Assembly: GCA_017627115.1 (NCBI GenBank) | Contig: JAGAHK010000337.1 | Location: 1 to 7,078, forward strand | Source: Bacillota bacterium | GTDB taxonomy: Bacteria > Bacillota > Clostridia > Lachnospirales > CAG-274 | Length of the DNA: 7,078 bases | Reading direction: 5' to 3' | Part shown: piece by piece, positions 5,885 to 7,078 of the stretch | Layout: each line of letters opens with the position of its first letter | Position numbering within the stretch: the first letter of the stretch is position 1 | The notes under the pieces: generated by a model | Databases searched by the model: none | The model's input: only the letters and a program-made list of their open reading frames with translations | What the model was told of the DNA's origin: nothing | Program-made: the position numbers and the translations under genes

Positions 5885-7078
5885 CTATATCACCTTTCTT
5901 ATATCGTATAAAACATTTATCAGCATATAGCCGCGGTAAAACGGTCTGTCTATATTCCATATACCGCCGCCGAAAAGCGTATATTTATCTATCAAGCCAA
6001 GCTTTGCCAGCACACCGCGCGGACTTTCAAACCAGACTATATGCTCGCTTTCCCCGTCATTATAGCGCATAAACGGCGCCTGTGCTTCGGTGTCGTAGTT
6101 TATTGTTCCGCCGTAACGCCTTGCAAGCATTTCCGCGCGCTCCACCGACAGTGACTGTGCCACGGTCTCGCCCTTAACATACGGCAGTTTCCAATCATAG
6201 CCGTAAAACGGCAGCCCGAGCAGTATTTTTTCATTCGGTATCTCCGAAACACCGTAACGCACCACTCTTTCAACGCTGCCGATAGGCGCAACGGGCATAG
6301 GCTCACTGTAAGCATAGCCCCACTCATATGTCATCAGCAGTACCATATCGCTGTTTTGTCCCAATAGGCGGTAATCATGCCCCTGATACAAAAGCCCCTG
6401 CTGGTCGGCGGAAGTTTTGGGCGCAAGGGCAGTCACAAGTATATAGCCGCTTTTGTTAAGTTTATCGCGCAGCTGTCCCACAAATTCCGCATAAGCCTCT
6501 CTGTACTGCGCAGGCAGGTATTCAAAATCTATATCAACACCCTTGTATCCCTTTTCTTCGACATTTTTAATTATATTGTCTGTCAATACATCCCATACAT
6601 CCCTGTTTGAGAGCAGCTGCGCGGCAAGCTCGCTTGAAAAATTCCCGTATCTTGTCAGTGTTGAGAGGTGCATAAGCGGCGCAGTGCCATAATCAAGCGC
6701 CGTTTTGACATAATATTCATCATCGGGTTCGGGGCGTACAAGTTCACCGTTTTGGTCAAAGCCGTATGTAAATATCGTAACATAAGTCAGATACGGCAGC
6801 AGGCTCGTATAAAGCCTCGGCTCGATAAAAGTATAGCAATAGCCGTTAAGGGTCAGTATGCCACGTTTTTCGTCCTCAAAATCTATTATGACCCTGTCAC
6901 CCGTTTCAAGACCGCGAGAAAGATACGGATTATTACGAAGCAGTGCCGCTGCCGTTGTGCCAAAACTGCGCGCTATGCCCGTGAGTGTATCACTTTGTAC
7001 GGCATAATATGTGGTTTTGGGATAAGAGACAAGCAATTCTATACCCGTTGGAAGATCGTCATAAAAAACGGAATTAAG
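5885..7078 (-). CDS. LysM-GH18 glycosidase, SleL/YaaH-like peptidoglycan hydrolase (5' end missing)
   Basis: The frame is open from the stop at 5885 to the window edge; 397 residues are visible and the start lies outside. A TTG at 7036 could be taken as a start, but the 14 codons before it are in frame, and the segment LPTGIELLVSYP matches the end of a preceding LysM repeat, so it is internal. Visible residues 22-67 form a complete LysM (peptidoglycan-binding) domain. Residues 72-395 form a GH18 TIM barrel with the DxDxE motif DIDFE at 182-186, Glu186 being the expected acid/base, plus LLMTYEWG at 247-254 and VWFESP at 348-353. Such proteins include the spore cortex N-acetylglucosaminidase SleL/YaaH; the reaction would be cleavage of GlcNAc bonds in (cortex) peptidoglycan. 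A vegetative wall or chitin-like substrate is possible. No promoter is in the window. Confidence 0.9.
   Translation of the reverse strand, partial: LNSVFYDDLPTGIELLVSYPKTTYYAVQSDTLTGIARSFGTTAAALLRNNPYLSRGLETGDRVIIDFEDEKRGILTLNGYCYTFIEPRLYTSLLPYLTYVTIFTYGFDQNGELVRPEPDDEYYVKTALDYGTAPLMHLSTLTRYGNFSSELAAQLLSNRDVWDVLTDNIIKNVEEKGYKGVDIDFEYLPAQYREAYAEFVGQLRDKLNKSGYILVTALAPKTSADQQGLLYQGHDYRLLGQNSDMVLLMTYEWGYAYSEPMPVAPIGSVERVVRYGVSEIPNEKILLGLPFYGYDWKLPYVKGETVAQSLSVERAEMLARRYGGTINYDTEAQAPFMRYNDGESEHIVWFESPRGVLAKLGLIDKYTLFGGGIWNIDRPFYRGYMLINVLYDIRKVI

Noticed and set aside
5885..7036. LysM-GH18 protein starting at TTG 7036
   Set aside because: The frame continues open to the window edge and encodes LysM-like residues, so the TTG is an internal leucine codon.

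Overview
The window looks like a chromosomal segment from a low-to-mid-GC anaerobic Firmicute, most likely a Ruminococcus-like member of the Oscillospiraceae. Three things point there: a secreted pectate lyase ending in a type I dockerin (a cellulosome-type attachment domain), a 56-residue clostridial 2[4Fe-4S] ferredoxin, and a LysM-GH18 protein of the type found among spore peptidoglycan hydrolases. The assignment is inferred from gene content only; no rRNA or marker gene is present.

Layout. Positions 1-26 hold a hairpin cut by the window edge. It is either the terminator of the pectate lyase gene or the end of an IS200/IS605-type element. Positions 33-2441 (minus) encode the multidomain pectate lyase. 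It has its own good promoter (2507-2535, minus) and an imperfect 22-bp palindrome over the predicted transcription start. Positions 2574-5298 (minus) are a two-gene operon, tldD then pmbA (tldE), with one base between stop and start. It encodes the two subunits of the TldD/TldE metalloprotease. The intergenic region 5299-5594 carries a weak candidate tldD promoter with repeated AACCAC/GTGGTT words and, divergently, a strong sigma-A type promoter for the ferredoxin gene (5595-5765, plus). A terminator at 5784-5818 is symmetric enough to serve both the ferredoxin gene and the converging gene. Positions 5885-7078 (minus) are the 3' part of the LysM-GH18 gene, whose 5' end lies outside the window.

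How the genes fit together. TldD and PmbA are expected to act as one complex. The other three genes look like independent transcription units: plant cell-wall pectin degradation, general electron transfer, and peptidoglycan or spore-cortex hydrolysis. I see no CRISPR array, tRNA, rRNA, prophage or defence genes, and no convincing new multi-gene system. The most interesting residues are the edge hairpin, the operator-like palindrome at the pectate lyase promoter, the unassigned C-terminal beta domain of that enzyme, the TldD/TldE pair without a visible substrate, and a ninth cysteine in the ferredoxin.
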